From NCBI RefSeq assembly GCF_019249725.2, contig NZ_CP137559.1, positions 62,001 through 126,000 on the forward strand: a stretch of 64,000 nt of DNA, in the 5' to 3' direction. The translations under genes and the position numbers were made by a program. Under the pieces are notes generated by a model. That model was not told the DNA's origin. It did no database searches and worked only from the letters and a program-made list of their open reading frames with translations. Origin of the DNA: Segatella hominis. GTDB lineage: Bacteria; Bacteroidota; Bacteroidia; Bacteroidales; Bacteroidaceae. Positions 18,475 to 27,483 of this stretch are shown one piece after another (within the stretch, counting starts at the first letter, position 1; every line of letters starts with the position of its first letter).

Positions 18475-19515
18475 ATGAAAAGTAATAGAAATGTAGCAAT
18501 CGATGCCATGCGTTTTTTCTTTATGTGCATTTTGTGTCCTTTCCATTGTCCTGCAGTCAATCCTTTTCCTAATGGTTATATTGCCGTTGAGTTTTTCTTC
18601 ATATTAGCCGGTTTCTTTATTTATCAGTCGTATCGTAAACATTCTGATGTAGGAACAGTCGATTTTACATGGAAGAAGATTAAGCGTTTTTTCTATCCGA
18701 TGGTTCTCTCTATCATAGCATTGATGTTGTTAGACAGAAAGAAATATATCTATCTAAGTGATTATTCTATAGATGGAATTGTATCACAGTATTTTGTGCA
18801 TATTCCTGAACTGTTGTTTTGCCAAGGATTGGAATTTATCAAAGTTAACTCGTATATCAATGTAGTTTTGTGGTTTGTCTCCATATTGATCTTTGGGGGG
18901 GCAATTATTTTTTCCTTGCTAAAAAATTGTGGGCATAAAGCTATCGCAATAATTATACCGTTAATGGTAATATTAGGAATTACCTATTTAACTAGTTTTG
19001 GTGATTGTGGCTTGGTTTGGCGTGAACAATTGAAAGGTTCTCCTTTGAGTTGTGACCTAATGAGAGGTGTTCTGGAGATGGGTATAGGAGTGTTGTTATC
19101 ATACATATATGATCAAAAAAAAGATAGCTTTAAGAATCAACCTTTACTTGTGAATATTATAGGTTTTATAGGCGCATTTGGCATGTTACTGATAGTATTG
19201 TCGTATAACAATTATGATACTTTGGCTTTATTTTTTGTTCCGATGCTAATTTTGGGGTGTGTCAATGCAAAAAGTTGGCTATCGAGAGTTTTTAAAGGTA
19301 AGGTTTGGGGATGGCTAGGAGAGTTATCCATGTATATGTATTTCATCCATTCATTTGTCTCTTCATCTTATTATATCGTAGTTTCTAAATTTTCAATCTT
19401 GGCAGAATTGCCAAAGGCTGGAATGTTGATAGTGTTTCTATTGGCTAGCCTTTTTGCTGGATATGTCTTGAAATTGCTTTCTGAACATTTGTATCAGAGG
19501 ACTTTTGCTAAATAA
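18475..19515 (+). CDS. Acyltransferase-3 family protein with poly-G tract, open frame
   Basis: This 346-residue multi-spanning membrane protein has the acyltransferase-3 layout: NVAIDAMRFFFMCILCPFHC at the start, GYIAVEFFFILAGFF, about ten membrane segments, and MYFIHSFVSS near the end. Such proteins O-acylate (often acetylate) surface sugars. Seven consecutive Gs at 18895-18901 encode part of LIFGGAIIF. The gene is open at this length; any change not divisible by three would truncate it near residue 140. Compare the broken acyltransferases at 29,468, 32,492 and 48,564. Confidence 0.9.
   Translation: MKSNRNVAIDAMRFFFMCILCPFHCPAVNPFPNGYIAVEFFFILAGFFIYQSYRKHSDVGTVDFTWKKIKRFFYPMVLSIIALMLLDRKKYIYLSDYSIDGIVSQYFVHIPELLFCQGLEFIKVNSYINVVLWFVSILIFGGAIIFSLLKNCGHKAIAIIIPLMVILGITYLTSFGDCGLVWREQLKGSPLSCDLMRGVLEMGIGVLLSYIYDQKKDSFKNQPLLVNIIGFIGAFGMLLIVLSYNNYDTLALFFVPMLILGCVNAKSWLSRVFKGKVWGWLGELSMYMYFIHSFVSSSYYIVVSKFSILAELPKAGMLIVFLLASLFAGYVLKLLSEHLYQRTFAK
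18895..18901 (+). repeat. Poly-G tract (7), open state
   Basis: Seven Gs lie inside the acyltransferase gene, read GGG GGG GCA. Seven is the in-frame length. This is a candidate slipped-strand switch. Confidence 0.75.
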
Positions 19516-19534
19516 TTTCTTTATTGTCTTATAA

Positions 19535-20518
19535 ATGAAAACTCAAATAGTATATACTTTAATTAGTTCTGAAAAGGATTATTTCTTGGAGGAACTATGG
19601 GTGTCTCTCCATTCTCTTCGTATATTTCATCCTGAAGTTAGCGTCAAGGTGTTGGTGGATAAGCTTACGGAGAAGTATATGAGGAGATTTCCGAAACTCT
19701 GTGACATGATTACGGAGATTGTTGTCGTACCGGTGCCTGAGAATTATAATGCCAAGCAGCGGTCGAGAGAAATCAAAACAACAGTGCGCAATGTTATAGA
19801 AGGTGCTTATCTGTTTATTGATACGGATACAGTTATTTGCAAGAAGCTGGATGGTATAGATGAATTGACCTGTAATGTGGCTGCAGTGCCAGATGGGCAT
19901 CTACCATTGTCTGAGTGTATGTTCTCTCCAACCAAAGGTGTAGAAAAAATGTTTGACATTTCACTTTCTGATGCTAAGTTCTGGTTTAATTCGGGAGTGA
20001 TGTTTGTAGCCGACAATGATAAAACACGAGAGTTTTACAAGAAATGGCATGAGAATTGGTTGCTCTCTTGTTTTGAGAAAGGCAATAGTCAAGACCAGCC
20101 AGCGTTGCTTGCGACAGATAAGCAGTTTGGATATATTATAGAAGAGCTCCCTGGAATCTATGATGCACAAGTTGCAATGTCATTAAAGTATTTTGCTGAT
20201 GCAGCTATCTTGCATTGGTGGCATATGAGTTTCATCGAAAATCAGGACTATTCACCATATTTCAGTTTACAGATTTATAAAGAGGTGAAGGAATTTGGTG
20301 GAATTACATCTCATGTTGAAAATTTGATTCGTAATTGCAAGCAAAGCTTTGTTTCTCCTACTATGCCTGTTGGCAGAGAACAGATTTTCTTCTTATTTTC
20401 ACCAGCAGGAAAGATTTTCAACAGAATCTATCGTGATGGCGGAGTCGCATCTTTCTTGATGGGGAAGGTGGCGAATTGGTTGGATTGGTTGCATAGAAAA
20501 ACTAGGAAAAACGTATAA
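19535..20518 (+). CDS. GT8-like glycosyltransferase
   Basis: This 327-residue protein begins TQIVYTLISSEKDYFLEELW and HPEVSVKVLVDK. It has the donor-binding FIDTDTVI motif near residue 95, and later FWFNSGVMFV, then AAILHWWHMSF. A DxD flanked by hydrophobic strands and an NSGVM segment are typical of GT8-like galactosyl/glucosyltransferases. It lies in the cytoplasmic part of the assembly pathway, right after an acyltransferase. Another GT-A family is possible, but a nucleotide-sugar transferase role is well supported. Confidence 0.8.
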   Translation: MKTQIVYTLISSEKDYFLEELWVSLHSLRIFHPEVSVKVLVDKLTEKYMRRFPKLCDMITEIVVVPVPENYNAKQRSREIKTTVRNVIEGAYLFIDTDTVICKKLDGIDELTCNVAAVPDGHLPLSECMFSPTKGVEKMFDISLSDAKFWFNSGVMFVADNDKTREFYKKWHENWLLSCFEKGNSQDQPALLATDKQFGYIIEELPGIYDAQVAMSLKYFADAAILHWWHMSFIENQDYSPYFSLQIYKEVKEFGGITSHVENLIRNCKQSFVSPTMPVGREQIFFLFSPAGKIFNRIYRDGGVASFLMGKVANWLDWLHRKTRKNV

Positions 20519-20533
20519 AAACAAGTGAATGCT

Positions 20534-21932
20534 ATGATACTAGACGATAATTTCATCCCTGTTGACGATACAATGGAGAAATTTGAAAACCATTTGCTAT
20601 CCCATGACAGAGTCATATTATCTGCAAAGTTTGGTGATGGCAAGACATTCTTCTTGAATCAGTTCAAAGAGAAATATAAGAAAGATAAAAACTCTCCATT
20701 TGAATTTATCACACTATATCCTGTAAACTACCAGGTCTTGCCGAACAATGACATCTTCAATCTAATTAAGCATGATGTTCTTTTGCAGATGCTACAGCTT
20801 AAAATGATTGATGTAAATTATGAGGTGACGGATAAAATGGCTGCTGAATTTTATATTCAAAGCCATTTCGGCTCTGTGGCAGAGACCTTTATTTCCATGC
20901 TTTCTGCCGTGGAAGCAAACGATGCCGTATCTAAGGCGGTAATCACAGGTCTCAGAGTTGGAAAGCTGTTCAAGAGTTTGCGAAATAAAATTGACAAGTA
21001 TAAGGAAGAAATAGATCAGACTTCATTCTTAGATAAATATTTGTCTTCTTTTGATGATAATTCTGTTTATGAGAATGATGTGGTAACGAAAATCATTCGT
21101 GATAATATTGAAACATATCAGAAAGTAAACAAGAAACGTATAGTACTTGTCATAGAAGATATGGACAGATTAGACCCAGCACATCTTTTTCGAATTCTGA
21201 ATGTCTTTACAGCCCAGATGGATTATGGTTATCGTTGCTTTGTGCCAAATGTGAACGATTCTTTAGTTGGCAATAAGTTTGGTGTAAGCAATGTTGTGTT
21301 TGTAATGCATGAGGGGTAATACAAAAGCTATCTTCCATCATTTTTATGGTGATGATGCGGATTATAAAGGTTATATGTCTAAATTCTATAACAAAGACAT
21401 ATTTACGTTCTCATTAGCAGAAGAGAAGGAAAAATATGCGATGGCTTTGATTTCACAAGAAACTGATATTCGAGAAGATTATGTGAAAGAGTATTTCTCT
21501 AATGACTTCTTGAAAAATAAGACTTTACGAGAAATACGATTTGCGGTCGATAAAGTTGCCGAGCAGTTTCAATCAGTTGAAGTAAAAAAAGGTGTTAGAG
21601 CTAATTCTAATTTGTTGAAGTTATTTGTGATTGCAAAAAGATTAGGTGTGTCAAATGACCTTATTATTTTAATTGTTACTCATAAGTTTAAAAAATACGA
21701 TTATTTTTATGTAGATAGACTTTTGCCATTAATTGCCCAAAATCCTAGGACTAAAGTATTAGAACAGGTCTATGTAAATACTAGGCAAGATGAAGGATTC
21801 TTTATCACAGTTAATGGTATATCTGAAGATGGCTTATGTTCACCTTCTCAATTAAAAGTAATAGGGGATTATGGTGATGATAAGAAATTGAAGCAAAGAT
21901 GTGCATATATGTTATCTTTGTTAGGATATTGA
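20534..21932 (+). pseudogene. P-loop NTPase (KAP-like), frameshifted
   Basis: The first frame (start ATG 20534 or GTG 20525) has SAKFGDGKTFFLNQF, a Walker A, and IVLVIEDMDRLDPAHLFRIL, a Walker B followed by an arginine motif typical of KAP/P-loop NTPase fold proteins. It stops at TAA 21317-21319 just after VVFVMHEG. With one G fewer in GGGG at 21313-21316 the frame continues HEGNTKAIFHHFYGD and runs to 21932, giving an NTPase of about 465 residues. KAP-like NTPases are common in phage-defence modules. It lies between two glycosyltransferase genes. Confidence 0.75.
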
Positions 21933-21972
21933 AAAATTCTACTAGATATTTAACGTAAATGAACGAAAAACA

Positions 21973-22788
21973 ATGATTTCCGTAGTAATACCTTTATATA
22001 ATAAGGAGGCATCCATCAAGCAGTCGCTGATGAGTGTCTTGTCTCAGTCTTACCAAGATTTTGAGGTGGTAATAGTGGATGATGGTTCGACAGATAACTC
22101 TGTGGCTAAAGTTGAAGAAATCCAAGACTCTCGTATTCGCTTGATTCGTCAGGGGAATGGAGGACCGAGCAAGGCTCGAAATACTGGTGTGAAGAATGCT
22201 AAGGGAGAATGGATCCTGTTTATTGATGCCGATGATGAGATGTTGCCGGATGCCATCTCGAACTTTGCTAAGTACATAGAGAAAATTCCAAATGCTGATA
22301 TGTTTTTGGCAGAAGTAGTGGTCAATAATGCAGGGAATAAAAAACTGAGCAGAACTTATCAAGATGGCTATGTTAAGAATCCATTCAAGGAGCATGTGTT
22401 CGGGCATCTGTACCAATGCTCTGGAACTACAGTTTACAGAAAGAGTATCTGTTTGCAATATCCTTTTGATGAAAAAGTGAGAAGATATGAGGATTTGCAA
22501 CGAATATTCAAACTCTATCGTCACTTTAGCCTGTGTCTCTGTCATGTTCCTGTAGCCCAAGTAAACTTAGAATATTCTTCTGCCTCTCGTGCTCGCAAGA
22601 ACATCAAGAAGGATTTCTTGGGCTATCTTGATTTCAAGGGCAAGTCGTTTTGGGAGAAAATGGCATTATTTTCTTTCTTCCTTGGCGAGAGAGAGTATTA
22701 TAGTGAACAGTGCAAGAAACTCTATCCTTGGCTATATCGTAGATACGATTGGCTGCTGATATATAAGGTGATAGGGTGGATAAAATAA
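21973..22788 (+). CDS. Glycosyltransferase family 2
   Basis: This 271-residue GT-A enzyme starts at ATG 21973: ISVVIPLYNKEASIKQSLMS, then VVIVDDGSTDNSVAKV, GGPSKARNTGV, and the metal-binding LFIDADDEML. A later RRYEDLQRIFKLY holds the ED acceptor-base pair. The gene resumes the polysaccharide locus after the NTPase insertion and is followed by another inserted cassette. The sugar donor is unknown. Confidence 0.92.
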   Translation: MISVVIPLYNKEASIKQSLMSVLSQSYQDFEVVIVDDGSTDNSVAKVEEIQDSRIRLIRQGNGGPSKARNTGVKNAKGEWILFIDADDEMLPDAISNFAKYIEKIPNADMFLAEVVVNNAGNKKLSRTYQDGYVKNPFKEHVFGHLYQCSGTTVYRKSICLQYPFDEKVRRYEDLQRIFKLYRHFSLCLCHVPVAQVNLEYSSASRARKNIKKDFLGYLDFKGKSFWEKMALFSFFLGEREYYSEQCKKLYPWLYRRYDWLLIYKVIGWIK

Positions 22789-22846
22789 GTTAGATAATTA
22801 AAGGAATCTAGAGTTAGCACCAGATTTTCATAATATATTGTTTTGT

Positions 22847-23965
22847 ATGGATATTGATATTTCATTAGGATTGCAAAGTAATAAAGAATCGAATGATTTC
22901 TTGCGATGCTTGTGGGCAAACATAAGAAAAGAGTTTGGAAAGATTGCATGGAATCTCTTTCCATTAAAGGTTGAAAATAAAATATTTGTTGGTTATTGTG
23001 ACATAGGTTTGGATAAAGCGTTGGAAGTTACTTTAAAGGCAAAGATAAAAGGTTGTCTTAGTAGTATTATCTTTTCTATACCAGATGAAATGTCCAATAA
23101 AGAACAAATCGAGAGCAGATTAAAAGGGTGTATCACAAAAACTCGACATGGCCTTGGACAATACAAAATTTGGGGTCTTTCCTGCTCTCTAAACAAGTCC
23201 GCTAATTTTGGTAAGGTAGAAGGCGTTTCTTTTTCTATTTTGGGGAATAAATTGTCGATAAAAGTAAAAGCTTATGATGAAATTGATGCAAAGACAATGA
23301 TTATGTCTTTGATTAAGACCATATGTGCTTATATGTCTTTAGATGTTATGGAGTATATATGTGTAGGTACAAGCGCTAACAATAGTGACACTGATGCCTG
23401 TGTTGAAGCATGCCAGCAACACTATAAGTCTATTCGGTTGTCAGATGAAATCATCCTGTATATTGATACATTTATTGCGAGCCCTTTTCTATATGAGAAT
23501 AATTTGTCTGTTTTGGACAAAAGTGTATGCTTGTATGCGCAAGGATTAAGATATTCTGAAATGATATTTCAACATTTAAATTCATTTGAAAACTATGGAG
23601 AACTGGCTGTTCTTTATTTTATGTCAGCCTTAGAGGTTATAACTTTAAACGACATAAAACCTGAAACGTGCAAAGAGTGTGGCCAGCAAAGATACTCTAT
23701 CGCAAGAAGAGTTGTTGATTTTGTTTATGATGTAACAAAAAGTGAGACGATGAAGAAAAAGATGAAGGACTATTATGCATATCGTTCTAAGTTCGTTCAT
23801 ACTGGAGAAATGTTGTCTTCTAGTGATTATGTTGGAACATCAATCCCTTTGCTAAGTATTCGTGAGAAAGATGGAATTATTATGCAGTTGCCTTTCTGCA
23901 TTGATGAGTTGAAGGATATAGTTAAGAGATGTATTATGAGTCGGTTTCGCAATGGCGTTTCTTGA
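22847..23965 (+). CDS. ApeA-like HEPN-domain protein
   Basis: The first ATG is at 22847. The 372-residue soluble protein has a beta-rich N-terminal part and a helical C-terminal part. It carries a KECGQQRYSIARRV segment, then YYAYRSKFVHTGEM, where R313-x4-H318 matches the HEPN signature. The arrangement (N-terminal unknown domain, then a C-terminal HEPN with a Y.R.K.VH core) resembles ApeA-type abortive-infection proteins. Next comes a two-TM coiled-coil gene and a DGQHR protein. An RNA-cutting effector is the likely role; target and trigger are unknown. Confidence 0.7.
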   Translation: MDIDISLGLQSNKESNDFLRCLWANIRKEFGKIAWNLFPLKVENKIFVGYCDIGLDKALEVTLKAKIKGCLSSIIFSIPDEMSNKEQIESRLKGCITKTRHGLGQYKIWGLSCSLNKSANFGKVEGVSFSILGNKLSIKVKAYDEIDAKTMIMSLIKTICAYMSLDVMEYICVGTSANNSDTDACVEACQQHYKSIRLSDEIILYIDTFIASPFLYENNLSVLDKSVCLYAQGLRYSEMIFQHLNSFENYGELAVLYFMSALEVITLNDIKPETCKECGQQRYSIARRVVDFVYDVTKSETMKKKMKDYYAYRSKFVHTGEMLSSSDYVGTSIPLLSIREKDGIIMQLPFCIDELKDIVKRCIMSRFRNGVS

Positions 23966-23995
23966 TGATATCTAATTTGTATAATATTCAAAGAA

Positions 23996-24652
23996 ATGAT
24001 AAGTATGGAAAATGATAAATCGAGAGAACCTTCTGATAGTACAACAGCAGAGTTTATTCTCATATCTTGTATCTTGGCGATTTTGTTCTGTATATGTTGT
24101 TGGGTATATGGGGCATTTGTTAAAGTTCCATCATTCCAGCCTATCCGGATAGAAGTTGTGGAATCTGATAAGATGTTAGGCAGTAATTATATTAGTAAAG
24201 AAGAAGCCGATAGCCTAATTAGTGTCATGAAAAGACAAGAGCGTATGTTGGAGGATAAATATCAATATGCTCTTGATCAAAAGATGAATGAAGATCGATA
24301 TTTTTCAATAGGTACGTTTGTCGTGGGAGTCGTAATTTCTGTTTTTGGCTTTTTTGGCTTTAAATCATTAAAATCAATTGAGGAAAAAGCAAAAGAAAAT
24401 TCTCAAAGATTGGCAACAAAGATTTCGGAAGACGTTACAAAAGAATATCTAAAACAGAGGTTGCAAGGTTTGGTTACCATTGAGTCAGAAAAAATATTAA
24501 AATCTTCTGCAGCAGAATCTCTTAAAAAAGAAATTTTGGATTCTGTTTATAAAAAATATGATGAAAAGTTTAATTCCCTATCAGAAGAAGATGTGAGTGA
24601 ATCCCAACAAACAGAAAATATTAGTGATTCTGATGATAATGATTTATTTTAA
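23996..24652 (+). CDS. Two-TM coiled-coil membrane protein, second type
   Basis: ATG 23996 (or 24005) starts a protein of about 218 residues. It has TM1 at about 18-38 (FILISCILAILFCICCWVYG), a charged helical segment of about 65 residues (KEEADSLISVMKRQERMLED), TM2 at about 103-122, then a long coiled coil (KSIEEKAKENSQRLATKI) and an acidic serine-rich tail. The plan matches the proteins at 7256 and 47,361. It sits between a HEPN gene and a DGQHR gene, 5 bases before the latter. It may anchor or sense for this cassette. Confidence 0.7.
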   Translation: MISMENDKSREPSDSTTAEFILISCILAILFCICCWVYGAFVKVPSFQPIRIEVVESDKMLGSNYISKEEADSLISVMKRQERMLEDKYQYALDQKMNEDRYFSIGTFVVGVVISVFGFFGFKSLKSIEEKAKENSQRLATKISEDVTKEYLKQRLQGLVTIESEKILKSSAAESLKKEILDSVYKKYDEKFNSLSEEDVSESQQTENISDSDDNDLF

Positions 24653-24657
24653 ATGAC

Positions 24658-25854
24658 ATGGCAATGAATGTAAATATTTTGAGTGGTGATGAGAATTCGC
24701 AAAAATTGATGTTGCAAGCTTGTGTCCCATTTATGGATTTAAAAGATAACGCTAAATTCTTTTATCGTCAAGATCCAAGTCAAAATCCATATAATACTGG
24801 AAATGAAGATAATGATAATTCTTATCAAAGACGAATTGATGAAAAGCGAGTCAAAGAAATCAAGCGATATATAAAAAATGCTATATTAACTGACTACGAA
24901 CAGAGAAAAGTTGCAGTTATATTCCCTACTGCAATGCTTCTTGCTGTGACGATAGATGATACAAGTTTTTCGGTAGGAGGTATTTCACAATTGACTATGC
25001 CGCAAGACTTTTATATAGTAGATGGACAGCATCGATTGTATAGTATGATTTCTTTGTATCAAGACGTAACAAAAGGCTTTTTCCCAACGAAAGAAGATTC
25101 TATAGTAAAAGAGTATCTTGAACGTTATCGTTTTAACTGCACGATTATGTTGAACTTTGACATTTGGGAGCAGGCACAGGTGTTTGCAGAAGTCAATTTT
25201 AATCAAAAGCGAGTAAGTAAATCCCTTTATTATGATATTTATGGTATGGAATATACTGCAAATGCTTCCGATAGGGAAAAGAATTTTATCTATATCTCAC
25301 ATAAGTTGGTTAAATTTATGAATACAAATGTGGAGTCACCTTTCTACCATAAGATAAAAATGCTGGGTACAGGTCGTGGATATGTTTCCCAGGCATGTAT
25401 GGCGGAAGCACTGATGTCGCATATGTCTTCTCCTCAAGGTATATGGTATATAGATATGGACAAGGTACAAGGGAAACCTAGTTATCGCTATATGGCGGTG
25501 GAATTGATAAGCTTTTATAAAGTTGTACAGAAAGTTTTCCGTGAATATTGGCCTGAGTGTGAAAGGCATAAATCTATACTTACTAAAACTACGGGAGTTG
25601 GAGCGATGATAAAGTTGATTGGATATATCCATACAATGTATATTTCTGAAGAAATAAAGGCTGCCATAAAAAAATCTGAAAGCTATTTGTGCAAGCCATA
25701 TATGGATCGTGTAAATAGCATTTTGTCTTGTTTATTGGATGATGCTAAAGATTTGTTCTCTTTTGAGGGGCATTTTAGTGGTACAGGCGGAAGAGGATTG
25801 GAGAGAGCCTTGTATAAAACTATGTGTGGTATATTAAGCGTGAGAGTTAGATAA
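24658..25854 (+). CDS. DGQHR-domain (DndB-like) protein
   Basis: This 398-residue soluble protein has VDGQHRLYSM with the motif D122-G-Q-H-R126, preceded by RRIDEKRVKEIKRYI and FPTAMLLAV, and followed by VFAEVNFNQKRVSKSLYYDI. This is the DGQHR/DndB family, with a ParB-like fold related to DUF262. DndB regulates phosphorothioate DNA modification, but no dndCDE genes are present, so a different role is likely. Together with the HEPN and two-TM genes just upstream it makes a three-gene unit parallel to the DUF262 cassettes near the left end. Confidence 0.82.
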   Translation: MAMNVNILSGDENSQKLMLQACVPFMDLKDNAKFFYRQDPSQNPYNTGNEDNDNSYQRRIDEKRVKEIKRYIKNAILTDYEQRKVAVIFPTAMLLAVTIDDTSFSVGGISQLTMPQDFYIVDGQHRLYSMISLYQDVTKGFFPTKEDSIVKEYLERYRFNCTIMLNFDIWEQAQVFAEVNFNQKRVSKSLYYDIYGMEYTANASDREKNFIYISHKLVKFMNTNVESPFYHKIKMLGTGRGYVSQACMAEALMSHMSSPQGIWYIDMDKVQGKPSYRYMAVELISFYKVVQKVFREYWPECERHKSILTKTTGVGAMIKLIGYIHTMYISEEIKAAIKKSESYLCKPYMDRVNSILSCLLDDAKDLFSFEGHFSGTGGRGLERALYKTMCGILSVRVR

Positions 25855-25866
25855 TTAATTTGAATT

Positions 25867-26574
25867 ATGATGTTGAACGCAATTAAGAAAATCCATTTTC
25901 TATATAAACTTCTTCTCTATCTATGGCAGAAGAAGCATAATGGTGATAAGGTGAAGTTTTGGTATTCCACGCATATCTCCTATCGTTGCCGATTTGAAGG
26001 AATGAATATGGTAGCACAACATAGTTCTTTCTATGGGACGATGGGATATGGTAGTTATATAGGACATGAATGTAATGTGAGTGCAGATATTGGTCGCTTT
26101 ACTTCGATAGGCCCAAGATGTACTTTTATTAATGGATTACACGCATACAAGTCTCCTTTTGTAACAACCTCTCCTTTGTTCTTTTCCCTTTCTCATGGGA
26201 GGAATCCTCAGATGAAAACGTTTGCTAAGGCGCAAATGTTAGATGAATTCAGATATTATGACAAAGAGAGAGAACTAGTTAACAAGATTGGGAATGACTG
26301 TTGGATAGGCTTAGAGGTTACCTTGATTGGAGGAGTCGAGATTGCCGATGGAGCAGTGGTTCTTGCTCATGCTGTAGTAACCAAGAATGTGCCACCATAC
26401 GCAATTGTTGGTGGAGTTCCTGCACGTGTGGTTGGATATAGATATGATAAGGAAACCATTGATTTTTTGTTGCATGTGAAATGGTGGAATAATACACCTG
26501 AATGGTTTGAGAAGAATTGGAAACTTCTTACAGATATTGATAAATTGAAAGAATATTATGGAAAAGAACATTAA
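25867..26574 (+). CDS. Hexapeptide-repeat acetyltransferase (CatB-like)
   Basis: This 235-residue left-handed beta-helix acetyltransferase contains hexapeptide repeats, e.g. YGTMGYGSYIGHECNVSAD, IGRFTSIGPRC, then IGNDCWIGLEVTLIGGVEI and ADGAVVLAHAVVTKNVPPYA, ending IVGGVPARVVGYRY. The HAYKSPF segment supplies the likely catalytic histidine. These enzymes O-acetylate sugars using acetyl-CoA. It overlaps the following gene by 17 bases, which places it in the polysaccharide operon after the DGQHR insertion. Confidence 0.9.
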   Translation: MMLNAIKKIHFLYKLLLYLWQKKHNGDKVKFWYSTHISYRCRFEGMNMVAQHSSFYGTMGYGSYIGHECNVSADIGRFTSIGPRCTFINGLHAYKSPFVTTSPLFFSLSHGRNPQMKTFAKAQMLDEFRYYDKERELVNKIGNDCWIGLEVTLIGGVEIADGAVVLAHAVVTKNVPPYAIVGGVPARVVGYRYDKETIDFLLHVKWWNNTPEWFEKNWKLLTDIDKLKEYYGKEH

Positions 26575-27430
26575 GAAATTGATATTTGTTTCATTTGCAG
26601 ATCATCGTTACAGAAATGCGATGAAACGAATGGAAAAATACATTGAGAGCTTTCCATTCACAGAAAAACATTTTTGTGACGAGACCAATACTTTTAGTAA
26701 ATCTTACTGGCGTAAGTTGAAACCATGGTTCTATCGTCGTGGATTTGGGTATTGGAAATGGAAGGCGGATTTAGTGAAATACTTTTTTGACCAAATGTCT
26801 GATGGTGACATTATTGTTTATTCGGATGCAGGAATCGTTTGGAATCATTCAGAAAAAGCTCTTAAAGGGTTCCAAGAATATTTGAATTTGCTGAGTATGG
26901 ATAAACCTATTTTGACCTTTCAAGAACCATGTATAGAGCAGGAATGGACAAAGGGTGACTTACTAAAAGAAGTGGGAGTGTATGATGATAAAGATATCTG
27001 TGCAAGCTTTCAGCTTTGGGGAGGTTGTTTTATATTGATGAAGTCACCTATATCTGAAAAGTTCTTGAATGGGTGGATAGCCCTCAATGATATTTCAAAA
27101 GAATTAATTACGGATAAGCGTTCTGTTATCGCCAATAAACCTGGTTTTAAGGAGCATAGACATGATCAAAGCTCATTCTCGCTTATGGCGAAGCTAAGTC
27201 CACATATTGAAATCTCATGGAAGGAGACCAATGTGACAGATAGAAGTAATCCAAAAGCGTGGGACAAACTGTGTGATAACCCGATTGTTGGAATGCGAAC
27301 AAAGGAAATGGGGCGTCCTAAATCTGAGTTGATCAAGAATAAACTATTGCGTCCTTGGCGTATGTTTCTTAATTTCTATTTCCGTAAAGTTAAGGATTAT
27401 GAAATATCTGGAAAGGGCTATCCCTGGTAA
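26558..27430 (+). CDS. Putative glycosyltransferase (GT-A-like)
   Basis: This 290-residue protein overlaps the acetyltransferase gene by 17 bases. It has RRGFGYWKWKADLVKYFFD, then DIIVYSDAGIVWN, with a D.G site after a hydrophobic strand, and SFQLWGGCFILMKS farther on. These features occur in poorly characterised capsular glycosyltransferases with a GT-A fold. No membrane segment is present. The neighbours on both sides are sugar-modifying genes, which supports the call; the exact family was not recognised. Confidence 0.6.
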   Translation: MEKNIKKLIFVSFADHRYRNAMKRMEKYIESFPFTEKHFCDETNTFSKSYWRKLKPWFYRRGFGYWKWKADLVKYFFDQMSDGDIIVYSDAGIVWNHSEKALKGFQEYLNLLSMDKPILTFQEPCIEQEWTKGDLLKEVGVYDDKDICASFQLWGGCFILMKSPISEKFLNGWIALNDISKELITDKRSVIANKPGFKEHRHDQSSFSLMAKLSPHIEISWKETNVTDRSNPKAWDKLCDNPIVGMRTKEMGRPKSELIKNKLLRPWRMFLNFYFRKVKDYEISGKGYPW

Positions 27431-27483
27431 AAGGAAGATATAATTTACTTAGATAATAATCTTATAAATATTTGATATATATA

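Noticed and set aside
24658..25854. A Dnd phosphorothioate system
   Set aside because: Only a DndB-like DGQHR protein is present; no dndC, dndD, dndE or dndFGH-like genes are nearby.
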